From contig NZ_JAAATY010000015.1 of assembly GCF_013280595.1 (NCBI RefSeq), forward strand, positions 156,949 through 220,948: DNA of 64,000 nucleotides. The letters run 5' to 3'. Both the position numbers and the translations under genes were made by a program. This stretch comes from Kibdelosporangium persicum. GTDB taxonomy: Bacteria; Actinomycetota; Actinomycetes; Mycobacteriales; Pseudonocardiaceae. Shown piece by piece: positions 1 through 7,171 of the stretch (positions are counted from its first letter, which is position 1; every line of letters starts with the position of its first letter). Under the pieces are notes generated by a model, which searched no databases, had not been told where the DNA came from, and saw only the letters and a program-made list of their open reading frames with translations.

Positions 1-1054
1 GGGCATTCACGCCACGGACCGCCAGTTCCTTGTACACCGTCGCGGACGGGACGCCGTCCACTGTGAACAACGCGGTCGGCGTCCGGTCGCGCCGGGGTGA
101 ACCGTACAGGCGGGTCACCCCCGACAGGCCTGCTTCCAGGCGTTTGAGCATCGCGCTCTCGTGCTGCTCCAGGACCTGCATCGACTGGGCGAGCCGCGTC
201 CGGCGCGGTCCGGTGCCCGGGGTGAGGTCCGCGAGGAAGTCGATGGCCGCGGTCGTCCCGGCGAGCAGTTCGTACGGCAGGGTGCCGTACTCGAAACGTT
301 CCGGGACCGCGTTCGACGCGGGCAGCAGCTTGTCCGGCCGCAGGGATTCCAGCAGCGCCGGACGGGCCGCGACGATTCCCAGGTGCGGGCCGAGGAACTT
401 GTACGGCGAGCACGCGTAGAAGTCCGCGCCCATCGCCTCGACGTCCACCCAGGCGTGTGGGGTGAGGTGCACGCCGTCCACGTACACCAAGGCGCCAGCC
501 TCATGGGCGCGTGGCGTGATACGGGCGATGGCCGGCCTGGTGCCCAGCAGGTTCGAGGCGGCGGTCACCGCGACGACGCGGGTCCGCTCGGTGAGCAGGC
601 TGGTGACCGCCGAGACGGGCAGCTCGCCGGTGGTCCGGTCGAACTCGGCCCACCGGACGCGGACGTCGTGCGCTTCGGCGGCCTGCACCCAGGGGCGCAC
701 GTTGGCGTCGTGGTCCAGCTTGGTCACGATCACCTCGTCGCCCGCGCGCCACTGCTTGGCCAGCGTGCGGGACAGGTCGTAGGTCAGCTGGGTCATGCTG
801 CGGCCGAAGATGATGCCGGCCGGCTGGGCGCCGAGCAGGTCGGCCGCCGCCTGCCTGGCCGTCGCGACGACGAACTCCGCTCTCAGTTCGGAGGCGGTGA
901 CGGAACCCCGGTTGGAGATCCCCGACCGCAGGGTGTTCGCCACCGCGTCCGCCACCACGTCGGGGACCTGGGATCCGCCCGGTCCGTCGAAATGGGCGAC
1001 GCCCTCCTGCAAGGCCGGGAAATGCGCACGCACAGCCGCTACGTCGAATGGCAC
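1..1054 (-). CDS. Cysteine desulfurase-like aminotransferase class V (partial, 3' end off window)
   Basis: This is a PLP-dependent fold-type I enzyme of the cysteine desulfurase-like (class V aminotransferase) group. About 351 codons are visible and the C-terminus lies beyond base 1. I start it at GTG 1054-1052 (VPFDVAAVRAHFPAL), where similarity to the family begins. Visible marks are the N-terminal FDGPGGSQVP segment, an ISNRGS loop, the cofactor Asp in YVDGVHLTPHAWVD, and the Schiff-base Lys in FYACSPYKFLGPHLG. Relatives act on cysteine or related amino acids, but this subgroup has no firmly assigned substrate. It is divergent from a TetR gene, and a palindrome lies between the two. Family is fairly sure; substrate unknown. 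Confidence 0.8.
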   Translation of the reverse strand, partial: MPFDVAAVRAHFPALQEGVAHFDGPGGSQVPDVVADAVANTLRSGISNRGSVTASELRAEFVVATARQAAADLLGAQPAGIIFGRSMTQLTYDLSRTLAKQWRAGDEVIVTKLDHDANVRPWVQAAEAHDVRVRWAEFDRTTGELPVSAVTSLLTERTRVVAVTAASNLLGTRPAIARITPRAHEAGALVYVDGVHLTPHAWVDVEAMGADFYACSPYKFLGPHLGIVAARPALLESLRPDKLLPASNAVPERFEYGTLPYELLAGTTAAIDFLADLTPGTGPRRTRLAQSMQVLEQHESAMLKRLEAGLSGVTRLYGSPRRDRTPTALFTVDGVPSATVYKELAVRGVNA

Positions 1055-1080
1055 ATCCGCGAGAGTACTTGCGTGAAGAT

Positions 1081-1097
1081 GTGAATCACTGGTTCAC
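1081..1097. promoter_or_regulatory. Candidate TetR operator in divergent promoter region
   Basis: GTGAATCACTGGTTCAC is a near-perfect palindrome (perfect 5-bp outer arms, most inner positions also paired). It lies between the divergent starts of the desulfurase-like gene (1054) and the TetR gene (about 1105). Position and symmetry fit an autoregulatory TetR operator. This is inference from symmetry only. Confidence 0.45.
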
Positions 1098-1104
1098 TTC
1101 TTGG

Positions 1105-1704
1105 GTGCCGTACCGCCGGACCCCGCGAGTGCAGGCGCGCATGGACAACCTGCGCGCCGCGATCCTCGCCGCGGGCGTGGAACTGCTGGCTGAGCAGGGC
1201 TACGCCGGGTGTTCGGTGGCCGCTGTGGCAGCGCGCGCGGGCATCGCCACCGGGAGCGTCTACAAGCACTTCGCGAGCAAGGCCGAGCTGTCGGTCGAGC
1301 TGTTCCGATTCGTGGTCAACCACGAGGTCGACGCGGTCGCCAAAGCCGCCGCGCAGCCCGGTGACCTGGTGGACCGGATCGTCTCGGTCGCCGTGACGTT
1401 CGCTTCGCGCGCCCTGCGGTCGCCGCGGCTGGCGTACGCGTTGCTCGTCGAACCGGTGGATCTGCCGGTCGAGCAGGAGCGGCTGGTGTTCCGGCGCGCG
1501 TTCCGGGACATCGCCGCCGAGCGGATCGCGCACGCCGTCGACGCCGGCGCCCTGCCCGCGCAGAACCCCGAGTTCACCGCCGCCGCGCTGATCGGCGCGA
1601 TGAGCGAGCTGCTGGTCGGGCCGTTGGCCGAGCGGGCTTCCGAAGCCGACGTCCTGCCTGCCCTGACCACATTCTGTCTGCGTGCTTTGGGAGGTCATAC
1701 GTGA
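1105..1704 (+). CDS. TetR/AcrR family transcriptional regulator
   Basis: A one-component repressor of about 199 residues. An N-terminal helix-turn-helix (about residues 14-60: ILAAGVELLAEQGYAGCSV, then GIATGSVYKHFASK) is followed by a divergent ligand-binding domain. GTG 1105 is preferred because the family commonly begins with a YRRTP-type tail. A longer reading from 1048 would run into the start codon of the divergent gene and absorb the palindrome at 1081-1097. ATG 1141 is an alternative. Its stop overlaps the GTG of the next gene in a GTGA overlap (1701-1704), so it is co-translated with the AidB-like dehydrogenase, its probable target along with the divergent gene. Ligand unknown. Confidence 0.85.
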   Translation: MPYRRTPRVQARMDNLRAAILAAGVELLAEQGYAGCSVAAVAARAGIATGSVYKHFASKAELSVELFRFVVNHEVDAVAKAAAQPGDLVDRIVSVAVTFASRALRSPRLAYALLVEPVDLPVEQERLVFRRAFRDIAAERIAHAVDAGALPAQNPEFTAAALIGAMSELLVGPLAERASEADVLPALTTFCLRALGGHT

Positions 1705-3308
1705 GTGCCACACACGAGGTCACCAACCAGGTCCCGCCGCTCGTCGGCCACGACGTGGCCGAGGACCCGGTGCTGCTGGAGGCGTTGCACCGGGAAGGGG
1801 CCGGCTGGGCCGAGCCCGACCTGCGCGCACTGGGCCGGTTGGCGGGCAGTGAACAGGCTCAGGAGTGGGGCCGGGTCGTCAACGACAACGAACCCGTTCT
1901 GCGCACGCACGACCGGTACGGCAACCGGATCGACGAGGTCGAGTTCCACCCGTACTGGCACTCGTTGATGACGGTCGCGGTCGAGAACGGCATGCATGCG
2001 ACGCCGTGGACGGACCCGACGCCCGGCGCGCACGTCGCCCGCGCGGCCAAGATGTTCGTCTGGACCCAGGTCGAGGCCGGGCACTCGTGCCCGATCAGCA
2101 TGACCTACGCCGTGATCCCGACGCTGCGCTCGAATCCCGAGCTCGCCGCGCGGTACGAGCCGTTGCTCACGGCCAGGCAGTACGACTTCGGCCTGCGCGT
2201 GCCGACGGAGAAGCGTGGCCTCATCGCCGGCATGTCCATGACCGAGAAACAGGGCGGTTCGGACGTACGGGCCAACACTACCCGGGCCACTCCGGCAGGC
2301 GACGGGACCTATCGCCTGGTCGGCCACAAGTGGTTCACTTCGGCACCGATGTCCGACGTCTTCGCCACGCTCGCGCAGGCTCCGGGCGGACTGACGTGTT
2401 TCCTGCTGCCTCGCGTGCTGCCGGACGGCACCCGCAACCGGATGCACATCCAGCGGTTGAAGGACAAGCTGGGCAACAGGTCCAACGCGTCGGCCGAGCT
2501 GGAGTACGACGAGGCGGTCGGCTGGCGGCTCGGCGAAGAGGGCGAGGGCGTGAAGGTCATCCTCCGGATGGTCAACAACACCCGGCTCGACTGCCTGCTG
2601 AGCAGCGCCGCCGGGATGCGGTACGGCGCCGTGCAGGCGATCCACCACGCTCGCCACCGCGGCGCGTTCGGTTCGGTACTGATCGAGAAACCGTTGATGC
2701 GCAACGTGTTGGCGGACCTCGTGGTGGAGTCCGAGGCCGCGACCCTGGTCGGCATGCGGCTGGCAGGCGCGACCGATCGCGGCGAGGAGGTCATCCGCCG
2801 GATCGGGCTCGCGGTGAGCAAGTACTGGGTCTGCAAGCGTGGCCCGGCGCACGCCGCCGAGGCGCTGGAGTGCTTCGGCGGCAACGGGTACATCGAGGAG
2901 TCCGGGATGCCGCGGCTCTACCGCGAGGCGCCGCTGCAGTCCATCTGGGAGGGCTCGGGCAACGTGGCCGCGCTGGACGCGCTGCGGGCGATGGCGCGGC
3001 AGCCGGAGACCGTCGAGGCGTTCTTCACCGAGGTCGACCAGGCCTCCGGTGCCGACCCCAGGCTTGACGACGCGATCGAGGGACTGCGCAAGGAACTGTC
3101 CGACCTGGCGGACATCGAGTTCCGGGCGCGCCGCGTCGTCGAGACCATGGCGTTGGTGTTGCAGGGTTCCCTGCTCGTCCGGCACGGCTCGGCCGCGGTC
3201 GCCGACGCGTTCTGCGCGTCCAGGCTCGCCGGTGACTGGGGCGTCGCCCTCGGCACCCTGCCGTCCGGCGTGGACACCGAAGCGATCATCGCGCGTGCCG
3301 CGGTGTGA
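1701..3308 (+). CDS. aidB: AidB-like acyl-CoA dehydrogenase family flavoprotein
   Basis: A FAD flavoprotein of 535 residues, close to the E. coli AidB length of 541. Signature stretches shared with AidB include GMSMTEKQGGSDVRANTTRA, a YRLVGHKWFTSAP segment, RLKDKLGNRSNAS, and LYREAPLQSIWEGSGN near the C-terminus. AidB is part of the adaptive response to alkylating agents, binds DNA and has weak dehydrogenase activity. Actinomycetes also have relatives with unknown acyl-CoA substrates. The gene is coupled to the upstream TetR by a GTGA overlap and ends at a strong bidirectional terminator (3367-3398). Assignment to the AidB clade is good; the physiological role here is not known. Confidence 0.85.
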   Translation: MSATHEVTNQVPPLVGHDVAEDPVLLEALHREGAGWAEPDLRALGRLAGSEQAQEWGRVVNDNEPVLRTHDRYGNRIDEVEFHPYWHSLMTVAVENGMHATPWTDPTPGAHVARAAKMFVWTQVEAGHSCPISMTYAVIPTLRSNPELAARYEPLLTARQYDFGLRVPTEKRGLIAGMSMTEKQGGSDVRANTTRATPAGDGTYRLVGHKWFTSAPMSDVFATLAQAPGGLTCFLLPRVLPDGTRNRMHIQRLKDKLGNRSNASAELEYDEAVGWRLGEEGEGVKVILRMVNNTRLDCLLSSAAGMRYGAVQAIHHARHRGAFGSVLIEKPLMRNVLADLVVESEAATLVGMRLAGATDRGEEVIRRIGLAVSKYWVCKRGPAHAAEALECFGGNGYIEESGMPRLYREAPLQSIWEGSGNVAALDALRAMARQPETVEAFFTEVDQASGADPRLDDAIEGLRKELSDLADIEFRARRVVETMALVLQGSLLVRHGSAAVADAFCASRLAGDWGVALGTLPSGVDTEAIIARAAV

Positions 3309-3366
3309 CCAGGCCGATCCGCCCGTGCTCGTGACGGTCACCGACCGCGAACACCTGGCGAAGCGC

Positions 3367-3398
3367 AACGCCCCCGGGAGGTGAGTCCCGGGGGCGTT
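3367..3398. terminator. Bidirectional hairpin terminator
   Basis: A perfect 13-bp inverted repeat (AACGCCCCCGGGA, 6-nt loop, then its complement) lies between the convergent aidB-like gene and the 78-codon gene. It can serve both strands. No long T tract follows, which is usual for actinomycetes. Confidence 0.8.
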
Positions 3399-3405
3399 CG
3401 CGACA

Positions 3406-3642
3406 TCAGCCGCCGCTGCGGCGGCTGGTGAAGTTGCGGTGGGTCGGCGTCGGCTGGCTGCGCAGGTTCTGCACCTTGCCGTACGTCTTGGCCTGCGGTT
3501 TCGCCGCGCGGCGTTCGGCCCGGCTGAGCTTGGGCGCCTCGTCGGCGTCGGCGCGCTGCTCGATCGGCTTCATGAACGACAGGCCTTCGGACGCCTGCTT
3601 GTCCGCGGACTTCTTACCGTTCTTCTTGGCGTTGGCAGCCAT
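3406..3642 (-). CDS. Small basic protein of unknown function (78 aa)
   Basis: A 78-residue, highly charged protein. The N-terminus is lysine-rich (MAANAKKNGKKSADK), the middle carries LSRAERRAAKPQ, and the C-terminus is Arg/Ser-rich. There is no signal peptide or membrane segment. A strong GGAGG lies 6 nt before the ATG at 3642, and the gene ends just before the terminator at 3367-3398, both of which support a real gene. The composition suggests a nucleic-acid- or ribosome-associated protein that may be disordered, but I do not recognise the family and assign no function. Confidence 0.65.
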   Translation of the reverse strand: MAANAKKNGKKSADKQASEGLSFMKPIEQRADADEAPKLSRAERRAAKPQAKTYGKVQNLRSQPTPTHRNFTSRRSGG

Positions 3643-3772
3643 CAGGAACCTCCAGCGAGGGTGAATGGGGGGATGCCACGCGGCGGCAACTCAGCCTGCG
3701 ATGGCGTGGAAAGTCAAGGAGAATGCGCGATCCGCGCGGAGGTTCTCAGATGCCCATGGCAAGACCATAGCA

Positions 3773-3790
3773 GCGCCCCTCGCGGGGCGC
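3773..3790 (-). terminator. Hairpin terminator after pptT
   Basis: GCGCCCC-TCGC-GGGGCGC, a perfect 7-bp stem with a tetraloop, lies 8 bp beyond the TAA stop of the PPTase gene. It is the probable terminator of the pptH-pptT operon. Confidence 0.65.
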
Positions 3791-3798
3791 ACCCCCAT

Positions 3799-4455
3799 TT
3801 AGCCCACCGGGATCGCGATCGCGGTGATGACCAGGCCGTCGCCGACGAGCCAGCGGCCGGTGAAGCCGTCCACCTGCTCCCCGGCGATCACCGGGCCGGG
3901 CACCAGCAGCTTGGCCTCGAACGTGCCGTCGCGGCCCAGCGTGATCGACGCCTCCTCGAACCCGAGCCACTTGTGCGTCAGCGGATACCAGGCCTTGTAG
4001 ACGGTCTCCTTGGCGCAGAACAGCATCCGGTCCCAGTGCACCGCGCTGTCCGCGGCCGTCAGCTCCGTGAGCCGGACTTTCTCCTCGTCACGGGCGATCA
4101 CGCCGAGGACGCCGTCGGGCAGCGGGCCGTGTGGCTCCGCGTCGATGCCGAGCGTGTGGACGTCGCTCGAACGGGCGACGACCGCGGCTCGATAACCGGC
4201 GCAGTGCGTCATGCTGCCCACGACTCCCGTGGGCCATTGCGGCGCTCCGCGTTCGCCGTTGAGCAGCGGCGCGGGCGGGATGCCGAGCTCGGCGAACGCC
4301 TGGCGGGCGCAGTGCCGGACCGTCGCGTACTCGCGCTTGCGCTTGTCCACGGCGTTGGCGACGCGCTCGGCCTCCTCGGGGAACATCGTCGACTCGGGCA
4401 CGTCGGAGAACGTGTCGCGGCCGACCACGCCCGCCGGCATCAGCTTCTCGATCAC
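3799..4455 (-). CDS. pptT: 4'-phosphopantetheinyl transferase (PptT/Sfp-EntD type)
   Basis: Transfers 4'-phosphopantetheine from CoA to carrier proteins of fatty-acid, polyketide and nonribosomal peptide synthases. It has 218 residues, close to mycobacterial PptT (227). Motifs include KRKREYATVRHCAR (about 38-51), GSMTHCAGYRAAVV, the Mg/CoA-binding GIDAEPHG (Asp about 105), and FCAKETVYKAW (KE about 149-150). The GTG start at 4455 overlaps the upstream TGA (GTGA), so translation depends on the metallophosphoesterase gene. The same order, PPTase directly after a metallophosphoesterase, is the pptH-pptT arrangement of mycobacteria. An in-frame extension upstream to 4518 would lie inside the preceding gene and is unlikely. 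Confidence 0.92.
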   Translation of the reverse strand: MIEKLMPAGVVGRDTFSDVPESTMFPEEAERVANAVDKRKREYATVRHCARQAFAELGIPPAPLLNGERGAPQWPTGVVGSMTHCAGYRAAVVARSSDVHTLGIDAEPHGPLPDGVLGVIARDEEKVRLTELTAADSAVHWDRMLFCAKETVYKAWYPLTHKWLGFEEASITLGRDGTFEAKLLVPGPVIAGEQVDGFTGRWLVGDGLVITAIAIPVG

Positions 4456-5297
4456 GGTGCCACCCTCACCGGCAGAACGGGCTTCAGGAGCTTCTCCGGC
4501 AGGCCACGCGGCTTCCACTCACGCGGGTAGCCCAGCGAGACCTCCTCGAACGGCACTCCGTCGTACACGGTGTGCCGGGGGATGTGCAGGTGGCCGTACA
4601 CCACGCTCGCGGTGTTGAACCTGGTGTGCCAGTCGGCTGACAACTCGGTGCCGCACCACTGGGCGAACTCCGGGTACCGCAGGACCCGCGTGGGCTGGCG
4701 GACCAGCGGCCAGTGGTTGACCAGCACCAACGGCACGTCCGGGTCGCACGCGGCGAGCCTGCGTTCGGTGTACTCGACCCGTGCATGGCACCAGGCGTCG
4801 ATCGACGGGTACGGGTCGGGGTGCAGGAAGTACTCGTCGGTGCACACGATCCCGGCCTCGTGCGCGATGGCCAGCGACTCCTCCTTGGTGGTCGCGCCGT
4901 CCGGCCGGAACGTGTAGTCGTACAGCGCGAATAGCGGCGCGATCCGCACCGGTCCGCCGTCACCGGTCCAGACCGGGAACTCGTCCTCGGGTGTGTGCAC
5001 GCCCAGCCGGCGGCATATCTCGACCAGGTGCTCGTAGCGTTGGACGCCACGCAGCTGCACGGGGTCCTTGGTCGTGGTCCACAGCTCGTGGTTGCCGGGC
5101 ACCCAGATCACCGTGTCGAACCGCGACTTCAGCAGCGACAGCGCCCACTCGACGTCCGGGACCGTCTCGGCGACGTCGCCCGCGACGATCAGCCAGTCGC
5201 CCGGGTGGCCCGGCCGCAGGCCCTCGACGATCGGCCGGTTCTCGGCATGGCCGACGTGGATGTCGCTGATGGCCAGCAGTTGTGGTGTCGCGCTCAC
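4452..5297 (-). CDS. pptH: Calcineurin-like metallophosphoesterase, PptH-like
   Basis: A dimetal phosphoesterase of about 281 residues. All five motif blocks are visible: ISDIHVGH near the N-terminus, GDVAE, VPGNHELW, LVNHWPL and YGHLHIPRH. The start is taken at GTG 5297 (VSATPQLLAISD) because an upstream extension would overlap the divergent beta-helix gene. It is the first gene of a two-gene operon and overlaps the PPTase gene by 4 bp. In mycobacteria the equivalent protein, PptH, removes phosphopantetheine from carrier proteins and opposes PptT. Synteny and motifs support that role, though substrate specificity cannot be read directly. Confidence 0.85.
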   Translation of the reverse strand: MSATPQLLAISDIHVGHAENRPIVEGLRPGHPGDWLIVAGDVAETVPDVEWALSLLKSRFDTVIWVPGNHELWTTTKDPVQLRGVQRYEHLVEICRRLGVHTPEDEFPVWTGDGGPVRIAPLFALYDYTFRPDGATTKEESLAIAHEAGIVCTDEYFLHPDPYPSIDAWCHARVEYTERRLAACDPDVPLVLVNHWPLVRQPTRVLRYPEFAQWCGTELSADWHTRFNTASVVYGHLHIPRHTVYDGVPFEEVSLGYPREWKPRGLPEKLLKPVLPVRVAP

Positions 5298-5418
5298 CTG
5301 ACCGAGCTTAGCGAGCGTGATCGCGCCGGAAGCGCCTTTCGCTGTGACGCCCGCCTCTGGTAGACCCGTGAGGACGTCCGACGCCGCCGCCACCGACATG
5401 GATGTGAGGACTTCCCCG

Positions 5419-7068
5419 ATGGCGTTCGACCGGCGGAATTTCCTGGTAGGCAGCGCGGCGACGGCCGCGTACCTGGCGACAGCGGGCCAGGCGGAAGCGG
5501 CGGCACCCCAGGTGTGGGACGAGTTCGTCGCCAACCCCTATGACCACCCCCAGATCCCCAACATCGCGTACGCCGGCTACCGGATGGGCGACAAGCCGCC
5601 CGTGAGGCCCGCGCGCACCAACGTCCTGCGGTACGGCGCGAAGCCCGACGGCTCCGCGGACGCCTCGGCCGCGATCAACCAGGCGATCGAGGACGCCGGC
5701 CGGGCCGGCGGCGGCGTGGTGTTCGTGCCGGCCGGCACGTTCCGGATCGACGACATCGTCGAGATCGGCTACGACAACGTCGTGCTCAGGGGTGCGGGCA
5801 GCGACCGGACCACGCTGTTCGCCCCGCGCTCGCTCGAACAGATCGTCGGCGTCAACCGCAGCCGTTACGGCGGTGAGAGCTCGGCGTGGAGCTGGTGCGG
5901 CGGCCTGGTCTGGGTCTGCCACCGTGACCGGCGGCGTCCGCTGGTCGACGCGATCAAGGCACGCGAGTGGCCGCTGGAAGGGTGGATCGGCAACGAGGGC
6001 ACCGATGGCAGCGTGATCACGTCGGTCGTCGGAGCTGTGCCGCGTGGGTCGTTCACGGTCACCGTCGCGGACACCAGTGGCCTCGCGCCGGGACAGCGGG
6101 TGTTGTTGCAGGTCGACGACGATCCGGGGCACGGGCTGCTCAAGCACATGTGCGGCGACATCCCGGGCACGTCGTCCTATGTCTGGACCGACAAGACCAA
6201 GCTTCTGTCGTACAAGCCGTTCATGTGGCCGGTGCGTGTCGCCGCCGTGCACGGCTCTGAGGTGACGCTCGCCCAGCCGCTGCCTGTGGAGCTACGGCCG
6301 GAGTGGAACGCCCGGCTGACCACGAGCGCGCCCGCGATCACCGGGGCGGGGGTGGAAGGGCTCACCATCCGGATGGTCAAGACCGTCCGCCCTGCCCACC
6401 TGCGGGACAAGGGCTACAACGGCCTGGTGTTCCAATGCGCGTGGGACTGCTGGGCCGACGACGTGTCCGTTGTGGACAGTGACAACGCGTTCCTGCTGGT
6501 CTCGGCCAAAGGCGTGACGCTTTCCCGGACCCGGGTGAGCGGCCGCGGCCAGCACCATTCGTACGCGTGCCGCGAGCAGTCGCACGACAACCTGGTCGAG
6601 GACTTCGCCATCGGGAAGTTCACCGAGCCGCCGACGCCGGGCTCCGGGCACCACGGGATCAACGTGGAAGGCCTGTCCTGTGGCAACGTCTGGTCGCGCG
6701 GCCGGATGGCGGCGGGCACGTTCGACACGCACCGCGGGCTGCCGTTCGGCAACGTGCGGACCGAGATCGAGATCTTCAACGACGGGTCGCACGGCGGCAG
6801 CGCCGACGCGGGTCCGTTGTACGGCGCCCGATTCGCGCACTGGAACATCACGGTCACCAACGAGCGGGCGGGCTGCGTCAAGATCGACCACGTCGCGCCG
6901 CGCAGCGCGACCGTTGGTATTTCCCCGGTTCGCGAGTTCGGCCAGATCGACCGGCCGGACTTCACCGGACCGCTTGAGTCCAAGCTGGAGAGCTACGGGT
7001 CCACCGCGGTGCACCCGCCGAACCTGTACCGCGCCCAGCGAGCTTTGCGAGGTTTCATCCGGCCGTAG
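5419..7068 (+). CDS. Tat-exported right-handed beta-helix protein (pectate lyase superfamily)
   Basis: 549 residues. The N-terminus has a twin-arginine signal (FDRRNFLVGSAATAAYLATA) ending near AEA-AAP. A pectate-lyase-superfamily opening follows (NVLRYGAKPDGSADASAAIN, then GGGVVFVPAGTFRIDD), and then a repetitive beta-helix body. The fold is shared by polysaccharide lyases and hydrolases acting on pectin-like or rhamnose-containing polymers. The exact enzyme class is not evident and I see no complete GH28 or PL1 catalytic set. ATG 5419 has GAGG upstream; ATG 5398 is an alternative. It is monocistronic and ends at the terminator at 7128-7150. It probably works outside the cell, but lies 48 kb from the main cell-wall-degradation locus. 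Confidence 0.75.
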   Translation: MAFDRRNFLVGSAATAAYLATAGQAEAAAPQVWDEFVANPYDHPQIPNIAYAGYRMGDKPPVRPARTNVLRYGAKPDGSADASAAINQAIEDAGRAGGGVVFVPAGTFRIDDIVEIGYDNVVLRGAGSDRTTLFAPRSLEQIVGVNRSRYGGESSAWSWCGGLVWVCHRDRRRPLVDAIKAREWPLEGWIGNEGTDGSVITSVVGAVPRGSFTVTVADTSGLAPGQRVLLQVDDDPGHGLLKHMCGDIPGTSSYVWTDKTKLLSYKPFMWPVRVAAVHGSEVTLAQPLPVELRPEWNARLTTSAPAITGAGVEGLTIRMVKTVRPAHLRDKGYNGLVFQCAWDCWADDVSVVDSDNAFLLVSAKGVTLSRTRVSGRGQHHSYACREQSHDNLVEDFAIGKFTEPPTPGSGHHGINVEGLSCGNVWSRGRMAAGTFDTHRGLPFGNVRTEIEIFNDGSHGGSADAGPLYGARFAHWNITVTNERAGCVKIDHVAPRSATVGISPVREFGQIDRPDFTGPLESKLESYGSTAVHPPNLYRAQRALRGFIRP

Positions 7069-7127
7069 CGTGGAATTGGTCTGAAAAGATCACCGCATCG
7101 GTTGTGCCGGACACCGGTGTGCGGGTA

Positions 7128-7150
7128 CCTCTATGGGATAGAGGCTTTTT
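7128..7150 (+). terminator. Rho-independent terminator
   Basis: CCTCTA-TGGGA-TAGAGG followed by CTTTTT lies 60 bp after the beta-helix gene and just before the P-type ATPase-like gene. The T run makes this the most classical intrinsic terminator of the window. Confidence 0.75.
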
Positions 7151-7171
7151 GCTACAGCTGGGAGATCCGGC

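Noticed and set aside
161..1084. Long plus-strand reading frame opposite the desulfurase-like gene
   Set aside because: The minus strand encodes clear class V aminotransferase motifs. The plus frame is a low-complexity Arg/Gly/Val-rich by-product of GC-rich third positions.
5317..5418. Earlier starts for the Tat beta-helix protein
   Set aside because: They would overlap the pptH start region and place about 34 residues before the twin-arginine motif; ATG 5419 has a suitable ribosome site and puts the motif at the N-terminus.
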